Part shown: in pieces, positions 33,226 to 42,639 of the stretch
Position numbering within the stretch: position 1 is the stretch's first letter
How the letters are laid out: each line of letters opens with the position of its first letter
DNA from: Tretioscincus oriximinensis
Taxonomy: Eukaryota > Chordata > Lepidosauria > Squamata > Gymnophthalmidae
DNA: 64,000 nucleotides
Assembly: GCA_022410635.1 (NCBI GenBank)
Contig: JAJVDF010000345.1
Coordinates: 127,948-191,947 of the forward strand
Reading direction: 5' to 3'
Notes under the pieces: generated by a model
Told to the model about the DNA's origin: nothing
The model's database searches: none
Seen by the model: only the letters and a program-made list of their open reading frames with translations
Program-made: the position numbers and the translations under genes

Positions 33226-34271
33226 AGAGTTGTGTAAAAATGCCTATAAATCTAAATACCGTTTCACAATTCAAGGTGAATCTAGGTCTGTGAATCAAGT
33301 GTGGTCAAAATTTTCAGATCTTTATATCCGGCCTCTATGGTGTTGATTTCTTTGCTGTTCTTAACTTTGTGCTAAATTGATTCTGGATTTCCCCACAGTG
33401 AGGGTTTTGATTTGTTTTAACTCTTAAATAAAACAGGTGATCTGTTTCATTTAATAGTTTCTTCTTATCTGCTCTTCAACCCTTGATTGCAACAGAAACT
33501 GAATTCACTCGAAAAGTTGGATCACCTGAGGTAGGTTTGTCTACAAAAGCTCATGCCATCTATCTTCCTCTTGTTAGTCACCAAAGTGCTACAAACAAAG
33601 ACTAACATGGTTATTTCTTGGAAATTTCCTAAAGTCAGAGTTACATATACATTTTTATTCCAATTTCAATCCTGAAGAACTGGACTTTTTCTTGGATAAA
33701 TTCAGTTCTTCAGGATGAAAGATGGATTACTCCTGTCCCCACCGAATCTTTTTCTGAGGTACATCTCAGAATAGGAGCATGCCATCTACATACTAGTGTA
33801 GACTATGGTGGATCCCTATACTGGCATGTTGATGGCCAAGCTCTGCGCCAAGATAAAACCCAGAATAAGACTCAGTGGAAACAAGGCTACATATCAGACT
33901 CCAACCTTCAATCCACTTTCGGTCCACTTTCAGAGTGAGAGAACACACCAGCAAAGTAGCCAGTCATTTTTTCCCCATTTTATCAAACTTTGGATTTTCT
34001 GAACCTCTGGTCACACATCTACTTTTTAAGCCTTCTGTTCTGAAAAATGAATTTAATCCAGATTTTTTTTCTGATTAAATTTATTCTTCAAGTCTGAAGA
34101 AAGTTTAGATTAGAACTAAAGTGACCAGGGGCTGAGTTAGCTAATGCTGAAAGAAAACATACTGCTTGGGCACACATAAGTTTCAATCCAAATTCAGCAC
34201 ACTTTTAAAGTGGGAGGAGAAGCCATTAGCAAAGTAATAAAATGTATTATTTTTGCACAAACTTAGAAATT
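33226..34271. other. RAB38 intron 1 with family C and family E pieces
   Basis: 33520-33640 is family C (TTTGTCTACAAAAGCTCATG, ACTAACATGGTTATTTCTTG). 33765-33880 is family E (CATACTAGTGTAGACTATGG). Other parts unassigned. Confidence 0.45.
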
Positions 34272-34340
34272 TAGGCTGACCAGATGACCCCTTTTGGGAG
34301 GGTTTCAGGGCCCCACAAAAGGGGTCATCTGATCAGCCTA
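34272..34340. mobile_element. Foldback MITE family M1, minimal 69-bp copy
   Basis: Only the two tips remain: TAGGCTGACCAGATGACCCC and GGGGTCATCTGATCAGCCTA around a short centre. An L2-type 3' end in antisense (ATTTCTATACCGCCTTGTAC) follows at 34350-34420. Confidence 0.88.
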
Positions 34341-34534
34341 TAAAATTGTTTATTTGTTTATTTGTTTATTTGCATTTCTATACCGCCTTGTACCCAAAGG
34401 TTCCAAAGCAGTTAACATTAAAATCAGAACAAGGCCTTTTTTCTGACCCACCTCAAGGGGAGACGATTCCACATTCACTTTGCTACTGTGTGTTTCACAA
34501 TCTGAACCTGGGACTGAAGTTGGATTTAAAATTT

Positions 34535-34755
34535 CGAAGAAGAAGAGTCAGTTTTTATATGCCGCTTTTATCAACTCAAAGGGAATCAAAGCGGCTTCCA
34601 TAACTTTCGTTTCTTCCACCTTGTGAAGTAGGTGGGGCTGAGAGAACTCTGAAGAACTGTGAGCAGCCCAAGGCCACCCAGCTGGCTTTTGTTGAGGAGT
34701 GTGGAACTGGGGGACTTCCAGATAAGAGCCTGATTCTCCGACTGCTACCACAGAC
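34535..34755 (-). mobile_element. tRNA-derived SINE, SINE-B related
   Basis: Antisense, from a GAAGAAGAAGAG tail through TTTTATATGCCGCTTTTATC, GGTGGGGCTGAGAGAACTCT and CCAAGGCCACCCAGCTGGCT to the head near 34750. Confidence 0.8.
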
Positions 34756-35194
34756 TGGAGTAATGGATTAAAAACTTTAGGAGTGGATCAAAAATTTCAG
34801 TGCAGTCAGGGACTTTGCATCCACACATCACCTGTTTACCAATTCCACAGTAAAGCATTCTGTGGCCTGGTTTATTCCAGAATATCCATGCTTCATTGTG
34901 GAATATCCAATTATAGTGGAATCAATATGTGTGGATACTCCCACTCTGAAAGTGGACTGCTGGTTGACTGAAACTTGCAGACGCCTGACGCCACCAAAGT
35001 TATGACAGCCGATTGGACAACAACAGACGTGACTCCACAGTCCTGTCCCCACTGAGCTTTATTTCAGGGATGCAGCTACCATAGGGCCAGCCAGGGCAGT
35101 CCCTCAGGGGCCCCAGGGGCCCTATGAGGTCCCAGCTGTTAGTAAAATATAAATGTAATTTTTTTTAATCTTCAGGCTCCTGGGCCCCCACTTT
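34756..35194. other. RAB38 intron 1, no feature recognised
   Basis: The block TTTATTCCAGAATATCCATG at about 34870 resembles 42010-42060; otherwise unassigned. Confidence 0.35.
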
Positions 35195-35530
35195 GTTTAT
35201 TTTATTTTATTTATTTATTTAAAAGATTTTTACCCCGCCCTTCCCCCCGAAGGTGTCCAGGGCGGCTTACAAAAATTAAAAAAATTCGGGTCGCCATGAC
35301 CTTCACAAGATTAAAATCATAAAAGATAACTGTCTAAATTTATCTGCCCTGCCCCCCCCCCCCGAGGGTCTAGCTGCCCCACTGCCCCATTCTAGGCTCT
35401 ATCATGCAATAGGAACCTGCCATCTACGTGCTATGGGGCCTGCCATAGTCTACACTGACATGTGGATGGCCAAGCTCTGGACAGAGACATAACCCAGAAC
35501 ACGGCTCAGTGGGGACAAGGCCAGGGATGT
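35195..35530 (-). mobile_element. L2 LINE 3' end, then a family E piece
   Basis: 35205-35335 is the antisense of the L2 3' UTR seen at 20320-20395 (TTTTACCCCGCCCTTCCCCC, AAGGTGTCCAGGGCGGCTTA). 35385-35530 carries the family E block GGGCCTGCCATAGTCTACAC. Confidence 0.8.
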
Positions 35531-35559
35531 TATAAAGCCCAGGTGAGCCCAGGTGGCCC

Positions 35560-36130
35560 CTGCGCCCCCTAGTGGGCAGGTGCCGCCCCCCCTCCGCTCT
35601 CCCCGCCCGCCCCCCCTCCTCCCATAGGGTGGCTGCTCACCGGCGATGTCCCACAGCTGGAGCCGCACCACCGTCTGGGCGTCCCAGGGGAGGACCTTGA
35701 GGGCGAAGTCCACGCCGATGGTGGCCCGGTAGTGGGGCGAGAAGTTCTGGTGGACGTAGCGCTTGATGATGCTGGTCTTGCCCACGCCCAAGTCGCCGAT
35801 CACCAGCAGCTTGTACAGGCGCTCCCGGGGGCCCGGAGGAAGCCCCGGGGAGGGCGGCGGCGCCTTCTGCATGCTGCTGCTCGCGCGCCCAATGCCCGGG
35901 CCAGGCAGGCAGGCAGGCGGGAGGCGGCAGGGCGGGGAGGGCAGCGGGCGGGGAGGGGCGGAGGCCGCTGGCCCTGGCAGGAGGGGAGCGGCGGCGGAGG
36001 GGGCGTCCCGAGCGGGGGCCGTGCGGGGTTCCAAGGGAGGGAAGGAGGAGTTTCTTCTGCCCGTTAAGAAGGAGAGGGCGCACGCCGGGGTGGGGGGGCG
36101 CACGGGGTGGGGGTGGGGGACACACACCAC
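35560..36130 (-). promoter_or_regulatory. CpG island with the RAB38 promoter and first exon
   Basis: This interval is strikingly rich in G+C and CpG compared with the AT-rich surroundings and contains exon 1 and its upstream region. A CpG island at the first exon is typical of widely expressed vertebrate genes. I cannot place the transcription start; no TATA box stands out. Confidence 0.8.
35641..35872 (-). CDS. RAB38: RAB38 exon 1 (P-loop, switch I, G3 start)
   Basis: First coding exon: 77 codons plus one base, ending before a GTGAGC donor. The start chosen is the ATG at 35872, with A at -3, because the residues after it align with the RAB38 N-terminus and LYKLLVIGDLGVGKTSIIKR follows. It contains the P-loop GDLGVGKTS (residues 26-34), switch I YRATIGVDFALK (49-60) and WDIA of the G3 motif. 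With exons 2 and 3 the protein is 221 residues, 10 more than the human 211. The excess is a proline-rich run before the first strand (PPPSPGLPPGP). The frame stays open further upstream inside the CpG island, so a longer N-terminus is formally possible but unlikely. Confidence 0.96.
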
Positions 36131-36178
36131 ACCCCTGCTCTGGGCGGCTGACCTTCCTTCCATGATTCCTTCCATCTT

Positions 36179-38264
36179 GAATTAGTTCCTTCACTCCATC
36201 CATCCTTGGTTGGGCTGGTTAGTTTCTTCATTGTTTCTTTACTTCCTTCCTCCTTTTTTCATTTCTTCCATCCTTCTTGACTTAGTTCCTGCATTCCATT
36301 CATCTTTGGTTGGTGGGACTGGTTAGTTTCTCCCTTCTTTCCTTGCTTCCTTCTGTCTTTCATTTCTTCTTTCCTTCTTGAATTAGTTCCTTCATTCCAT
36401 CCATCCTTGGTTGAGCCGATTAGGTGCTTCCTTTTTTTCCTTGCTTCCTTCTTTCTTTCATTTTTTTCTTCCTTTTTGAATTAGTTCCTTCATTCTGTCC
36501 ATTCCTGGTTGGTTGGTTGGGCTGGTTGGTTCCTTCCTTCTTTCCTTGATTTCTTCTTTCTTTCATTCCTTAGGAGGTTGGTTGGTTCCATAAGAAAAGC
36601 CATACTGGATCAGGCCACAGCCCATCTAGTCCAGCATTCTGTCTCATACAGAAACTCACCAAATGCCCCTGATCATGACTCCCTGCAAATGACATTTCAG
36701 GAGTCCTACCTGTGGCTCCATCCCAGAGGCAACATCCATCCTAGTACCCATTTATACCCTTGGTGTCGATAAATCAGTCTAGTCCTGTCTTGAAACTATC
36801 CAAACTGTCAGCTACCACCACCTCTTCAGGAAGTAAATTCCACATGCCAATGACCCTCTGGGTGAAAAAATACTTTCCATTGTCTGTTCTCACTTTTCTA
36901 CCCAACAGTTTCAAGGAGTGCCCTCTGGTCCTAGTGTTGTATGATAGAGAAAACATTTTTTCTCTATTCACTCTGTCCATCCCATAGATGATTTTGTACA
37001 CTTCAATCAGATCACCTCTCAAACGTTGCCTTTCGAGGCTGAAGAGGCTCAGATGTTGCAACCTGACTTCATAAGGGAGGTGCTTCAGATCCTTGATCAT
37101 TCTTGTTGCCCTTTTCTGCACCGTCTGGAGTTCCACAATATCCCTCTTGAGATGTGGTGACCAGAATTGAACACAGTATTCCAAATGTGGCCTTACCACA
37201 GATTTATAAAGAGGCAAAACAACATTTGCTGATTTGCTTTCGATTCCTTTCCTAATTATTCCCAACATGGAATTTGCCTTTTTTGCTGCTGCTGCACATA
37301 TTTACATTTTTGCTAACACTCTCGAATTCTTTCCTTGAGTAACTTTTCCCTTCCACCAATTAATCCTTAGATGGTTTCTTCATTCCTTTGGTGTTGGTTG
37401 CTTCCTTCCTTCCTGCCTGCCTGCCAGCCTTCTTCCTATAGTTGGTTTCTTGGTTCTTTTCTTCCTTCTCTCCTTCCTTCCTTCTTTATCTTGGCTGATT
37501 TTTTCCTTCCCCCACACCCCCATTAATCCTTAATCGGTTTCTTCATTTCTTGGGTACTTGGTCGATTGGTTCCTTCCTTTCTTCTTCCCTTCCTTCCAGC
37601 CTTCCTTTTCCTCCTTTCCCCTATTAATCTTTAGTTGCTTTCTTCATTCCTTGGGTACTTGGTTGATTAATTGGTTCCTTCCCACCTGCCTGCCTTTGAT
37701 CCTTCCTTTAGTTGGTTTCTTGTTTCCCAATTCCCTACCTTGGTTTCTTCCTTCCTTCCTTCTTCCTCTTGGTTCCTTTCTTCTTTCCTTCCTTCTTGAA
37801 TCCCTCCCTTATGAAATCCAGTTACAACATCTGAGCCTCTTTAGCCTTGAAAGATGGCATTTGAGAGGTGATCTAATTGAAGTGTATAAAATCATGAACA
37901 GGATGGATAAAGTATATAGTGGTCAGAAGAGTTGAAAGAAACTAGTGAAAGTATTTTTTCATCCAGAGGGTCATTGGCCTTTGGAATTCAATTCCAGAGT
38001 AGGCGGTGGTAGTTAGTATCTGGATAGCTTTAAGAGGGGATTGGACTTGGACACTATGGAGCAACAGGCAGGGTTCCTGAAATGCCATTTGCAGGGCATC
38101 TAAAACAGGTCAAGATTTTGCTGCCTTCTGTTTTAGACTGCTCAGGTGCAATTGGTGGGCCACTGTGTGAGACAGAAGGCTGGACTAGATGACCTCCAGC
38201 CCGATTCAGCAGGGCTTCTCTTATGTTCTTATGTTCCTTCATTCCATCCACTCTTGGTTGGTGA
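36179..38264. repeat. Pyrimidine-rich ~100-bp minisatellite upstream of RAB38, split by two CR1 insertions
   Basis: Units beginning GAATTAGTTCCTTCATTCC (or close variants) start at 36179, 36279, 36380 and 36478, a period of about 100 bp, each containing TTGGTTGG and CTTTCATTTCTT blocks. A related set with ATTAATCCTTAGATGG-type starts is at 37359, 37522 and 37623. A last piece, TTCCTTCATTCCATCCACTC, lies at 38234-38264. CR1 insertions at 36587-37300 and about 37801-38233 separate the three parts. The gene's sense strand is purine-rich here. Confidence 0.85.
36587..37300 (-). mobile_element. CR1-A LINE 3' fragment inside the minisatellite
   Basis: The minus-strand translation (36774-37268) has a 164-codon open frame: [54 protein letters not shown] and FFTQRVIGMWNLLPEEVVVA. 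It is the longest uninterrupted CR1 C-terminus here. The 3' tail is shortened by an internal deletion. Confidence 0.9.
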
Positions 38265-38550
38265 TTCAAGGTATCAAGAGATCCATCCTAGTAGCTACTT
38301 ACATCTTTGGCTTCCATGAATTGTCTAATCCTGACTTTAATCTATCCAAGCTGCTAGCTGCCACCACTTCTTGCGGAAGTAAATTCCACAGGTAATTAAC
38401 CCTTTGGGTAAAAATAATAATAATAAAATACTTTCCCTTGTCTGTCCTCTGCCCATCAGTTTCAAGGAATGCCCTCTGGTCCTAGTGTTGTGTGACAGAG
38501 AAAATATTTTTTTCCCTATTCGCCTTATCTATTTCATAAGGACTTTAGAT
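37801..38550. mobile_element. Two CR1-A 3' fragments, tail to tail
   Basis: 37801-38233 is sense (LSLFSLERWHLRGDLIEVYK, then the tail with TTCTTATG). 38268-38550 is antisense (GAGATCCATCCTAGTAGCTA to CTATTCGCCTTATC). A 31-bp piece of the minisatellite lies between them. Confidence 0.85.
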
Positions 38551-39639
38551 CTGTATGGCTCAAAGCTAAATTTATTATAACCAGGTTTGGAGAGAGTATT
38601 TTTCTGCAATGTCCAAAGGCCATAGGAAAAAGAGTTATCAGAAAAAAGCTACTTTGGCAATGCAGCTTTTAATGTTTTTCTCTCCCTCCTCAAGAATGTT
38701 TTGACTGGAAGATAGTGTGGACCAGTTGATTAAGAGAGCCTATAATGAAATGGTACTTGACTCACTGAGCACCTATTTTACTGATTGGCTGAGAGTCCAG
38801 GAATTTGTATAAATAAAAATGCAGATTCTCTATGACTGAAAGAAACTACTAGATTATATCTCCTACTGATGGACATACAAGGACCTGCCACAGAGCTTCA
38901 ATTTGTTTCAAACACATAAAAACACATTTTTTAAAAAAACAACCCTCAAACAGAATGTCAAATAGAAGTCAACGAGTCTCACACAATCCCTGCAGTTTTC
39001 GGCAGTCATTTTTGGAGGAGAAAGAGGATTATATTTGAATAGAACAGTTTAATTCTATCCTGTTTTTGTACAGTAGTTCATTTTCTGAGAAAGAAAAACC
39101 CTTAACAGGGATTTGTTTCTTGGTTTTATTTTAAAAGTGTTGGAATTAATCTTATACAATCAATGGACTTTGTATGTCTTGGTTTTCCTCCAACATAGAT
39201 TATGTGGCTATGCCTCCCACCCACACCTCTTGCAGCTCAAAAACTCACTTTAAAAGCTCAAAAATGACTTTTCTGTTTTCACAACAGATTTGATGATGGT
39301 GGGAGGGGATCCAACTGACACTGACACCCACCTCACCTCCTACAGTATTTGCTATCCAGGGGGAGATTCAAAGCGTCCACAGTTAAACTTTATTGAAAAC
39401 ATTGGAAGCATATTCAATCTTCTGGAAAACTTCAACAATTGGAATTGACCAGTGGAATCAGGGCACTTAGAAGTATGCCTCTCCTGTGACTTAGGCTTCA
39501 TCCCCCCCCAAAATAGTTTTTTACCAATATGGCATTTTCATCAGGCTGAATTCACCTCACACGTTCATTCTGGTTCAACAGTCCCCTTACTGAAAAGGCC
39601 TGTGGTATCCAGTTTTTCTGCTTTCATTTTAGATTACAG
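38551..39639. other. Intergenic, no feature recognised
   Basis: RAB38-CTSC intergenic DNA with no assignable repeat, open frame or splice-bounded conserved stretch. Confidence 0.35.
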
Positions 39640-39990
39640 TGTAAATCCTCTAAAATGTCTTCATAGGGTCTTCCATTAAAGGAAAATGGTAACTCTGGTG
39701 AGACTTCGAAGCTAGCTGTAAAGGTTCATTGGATCCCAGCTCACAGAGAAGGCTGGGAATTGTAGTAAAACAAGCACAGCCATGACTTATGGGCATGCCA
39801 TGTGCTGAGAATAGAAGGGAATGTAATGGGAAAACAGGAAACAGCATGGAATATTGAAGGTGAGTGAGGAGGCAATCGCAAATAGGTTATTCTAGATTTA
39901 GATTAAATTCCGGAATAAAACAGAACCTGGGGATAGCGAGTTCCAACCAAAGCTGTTTTGGTAGCACACTGGTTCCCTGTGATGCTTCTT
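39640..39990. repeat. Interspersed family D copy
   Basis: TCCCAGCTCACAGAGAAGGC and GGGAATTGTAGTAAAACAAG recur in diverged form at 16340-16450, at 18040-18310 (inverted) and at 53440-53600. Probably an old DNA element; class unknown. Confidence 0.5.
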
Positions 39991-40474
39991 GATGCTCTAC
40001 CAAAACAGAAGCTCTGTTTCATTTTAGACCTCAGGGTGAGCCTTCTATGTGGTCATCATAGTTTGGGACACCAACGCTGGCCTAGTCCAATATAGACAGC
40101 TGGAACTGTGAGGGAGGGTATGACCTTTGCTGGCTCTCACTAGCCATTTATTGTGGTCCAAGATATTACTTTGAGTGGGAATCCTAATTAAAATAAAACT
40201 GGACTAAGGTTGTTTGCATTCATTTTGAACCATTTCCCCCCCAGACTGTCACTGGTTTGGTTCACATGCAAGCCACAGTGAATTATATCCATGGATTGCT
40301 CCATTTGTTAGAACACCCTTAATTTGTGTTCAATTCAAACTGTGCTTTGCTGAGCAGAAGTTGGTTCCCTGTGAATTGCGAATCGAATGGACTGAAGAAA
40401 CAGATTTCTTTATTAAAGCTCATGCTGCCATCTTTTTTTTGTTAGTCTCTAAAGTGCTTTGAAATCCCCCCTTG
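39991..40474. other. Intergenic; family C scrap at 40395-40480
   Basis: TTATTAAAGCTCATGCTGCC and TTGTTAGTCTCTAAAGTGC are family C blocks. The rest is unassigned. Confidence 0.4.
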
Positions 40475-40905
40475 TTAGATATTTTCTCTATCACATAACA
40501 CAAGGACCAGAGGGCACTCCCTTGAACTGATGGGCACAAAAGTGAGAACAGACGAAGGAAAGTATTTTTTTACCCAGAGGGTCATCGGCCTGTGGAATTT
40601 ATTTCCTGAAGAGGTAGTGGTAGCGAACAGCTTGGATAGTTTCAAGACAGGACTAGACAGGTTTATGGACACCAAGGTTATAAATGGATACTAGGATGTA
40701 TGTCTGGATGTTGCCTCCGGGATGGAGCAACAGGCAGGACTCCTGAGATACCATTTGCAGGGAGTCATGAACAGGTGCATATTTTGCTTTCCTCTGTTCG
40801 GACTGCCCAGGTGCATCTGGTGGGCCTCTGTGTGAGACAGAATGCTGGACTAGATGGGCTGTGGCCTGATCCAGTATAGCTCTTCTTATGTTCTTATGTT
40901 CTAAG
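40475..40905 (+). mobile_element. CR1-A LINE 3' end
   Basis: Sense tail from the FSLSHNTRTRG-equivalent block through GGATGGAGCAACAGGCAGGA to a TTCTTATGTTCTTATGTTCT end at about 40885-40903. Very close to the copies at 4368 and 23500. Confidence 0.9.
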
Positions 40906-41134
40906 GTCCTTTGCTCGGGAATGTTATTTTGTTGATGTTTTCCAAAATGGCCAAGCCTGCATGCCAAGAAGCCAAACCTGTAACAGGATTACCAGAATAC
41001 CATGAGAAGGCGCTAGCACAAGTCAATGCAGAATCACATAATGAGCATGCTCAGTATATACTTCCTGGTTTATTGTCCCATCTGTTCATTGTGGATTTTG
41101 CAGGTAGGTATGAACAAGTAAAATCCACAATATT

Positions 41135-41395
41135 TTTAAGAACTTAAGAGGAGCCCTGCTGAATGGTGCCAGAGCCCATCTAGTCCAGCATTCTATCTTG
41201 CACAGTGGCCCATGTGTTGAACCTGGGCTGTCTGGAACAGAGGAAGCAAAATCTTCAGCTGCAATTGGGAGTTTTATTCGTCTATGAAAGTTCATGCTGC
41301 TTATCTTTTTCTTGTTAGTCTCTAAAGCGGTACAGGACCGCCTTGCTGTGTTTTCAGGACCCAGACTAACATGGCTGTTTCTTTGAAATCTATCC
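41135..41395. mobile_element. CR1-A tail (antisense) followed by family C piece
   Basis: 41135-41260: TAAGAGGAGCCCTGCTGAAT and CCATCTAGTCCAGCATTCT. 41275-41395: family C blocks TCGTCTATGAAAGTTCATGC and CCAGACTAACATGGCTGTTT. Confidence 0.65.
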
Positions 41396-42159
41396 ATATT
41401 TCAAGTAATAGTGATTATTGAAATATAGCATTAATATCCTGGAACAATACTAGGATTACTGTGAGTTTTAGCCCATATCTGGCTTGTGTAGTATTATAAA
41501 ATCATCGTAAAAGGGGTTTTCATTTGGTCTGTCTAAAACACGCTGTAATGTATACAAGCCATTTAGCTGGGCTTTCCCCAAGGCTTGTGTAGACTCATCC
41601 AGATGGTGACATTTAAATGTTATTGGGGGGAAAGCTTCCCATTTATTATTATTTTTTCCCCTTTACTCTCAACTGTTAACATTCCCGTTATTTGACCTTC
41701 TGGCCAAAATAGCTTTAATTGTTTTCTCACTGCCACCGAATGTCTTTTGTTGTAATGATTGTTCCACTCGGAATTTAAAAATGAGCATCTAAATATCAAG
41801 GTCTATTTTAAAGTTCTGAAGAGCATATAATGGATATTGATCACCTACAGGCTTTGTAGTATCATAACAAGCAACCGTATTTAGAAGATTAATTCAAAAG
41901 ACTGGCATAGAAATAAGGAAGTCTAACCTTGAGGAATCTAAAATACTCTAGGCTACGTCCAGACATTGCTTTCTTATTCTGCTATTTTTGGATATTACAA
42001 AACTAAAGCGTGGATATCCTGGAATAAAACACTTTCTAGCGTGCCTTATTCTGGAATGTCTAAATATAACAGAATTAGTAAGCGACAACAGGATACAGTT
42101 TCATTATGGGACAAATAAAAATGTAGATACAAAACAACACATATAGAAGACCGACATTT
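41396..42159. other. Intergenic, mostly unassigned
   Basis: 41945-42070 (GGCTACGTCCAGACATTGC, GGATATCCTGGAATAAAACA) resembles 34860-34920 and the start of family E; otherwise nothing. Confidence 0.35.
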
Positions 42160-42639
42160 GCTGAAAGGAAATCATCATGGCTTCTACCAAGGTAAATCAT
42201 GTATTATTAATTTGTTATAACTCTTCAAAAATGTTACACATGAATAAAGGCAACCCAGTTGATATTGCTGGTCTGGAGTTTCAAAAGTCTTCTTGTGAAG
42301 TCTCCCATCAAAGGCTCCTTGTGGGGAGCTTGAAGAATTACTCTATAAACAAGCATACAGATAATAAATGAAACCTACTTCATTTTACCTCATTTCATTG
42401 TTCTTTATATAAAAGCCTAGCAATGCTTTCCTGACAACAAGTGCTTGCCACTGATTGGTCACTTGCCTGCTTGCCCTTCCGTAGCTATTGGCTACATTTC
42501 TCTCCTCTGTATTTATGTGGCTCCCCACCCAATTATTCCAATTTCACAACACAACTGTACTGTACACAAAACAAACACTGTTAAACACAGAATGCTTATA
42601 TAAATTAAAGTCTACACAGGATACTATTATTGTTACAAT
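42160..42639 (+). mobile_element. CR1 reverse transcriptase scrap and unassigned sequence
   Basis: 42165-42345 translates in broken frames to HHGFYQGKS and KGNPVDIAGLEFQKSS, matching the CR1 reverse transcriptase block seen better at 56108-56310. 42346-42639 is unassigned. Confidence 0.65.

Noticed and set aside
35637..36203. Longer open frames through the RAB38 CpG island, including upstream in-frame Met codons
   Set aside because: GC-rich DNA lacks stop codons by composition. The residues upstream of the chosen ATG have no Rab similarity and the alternative frames are out of register with the GTPase.
36179..36570. Regular ~100-bp repeats, considered as a CRISPR-like array
   Set aside because: Units are contiguous, degenerate and pyrimidine-rich, with no short identical repeats separated by unique spacers; this is a vertebrate genome.
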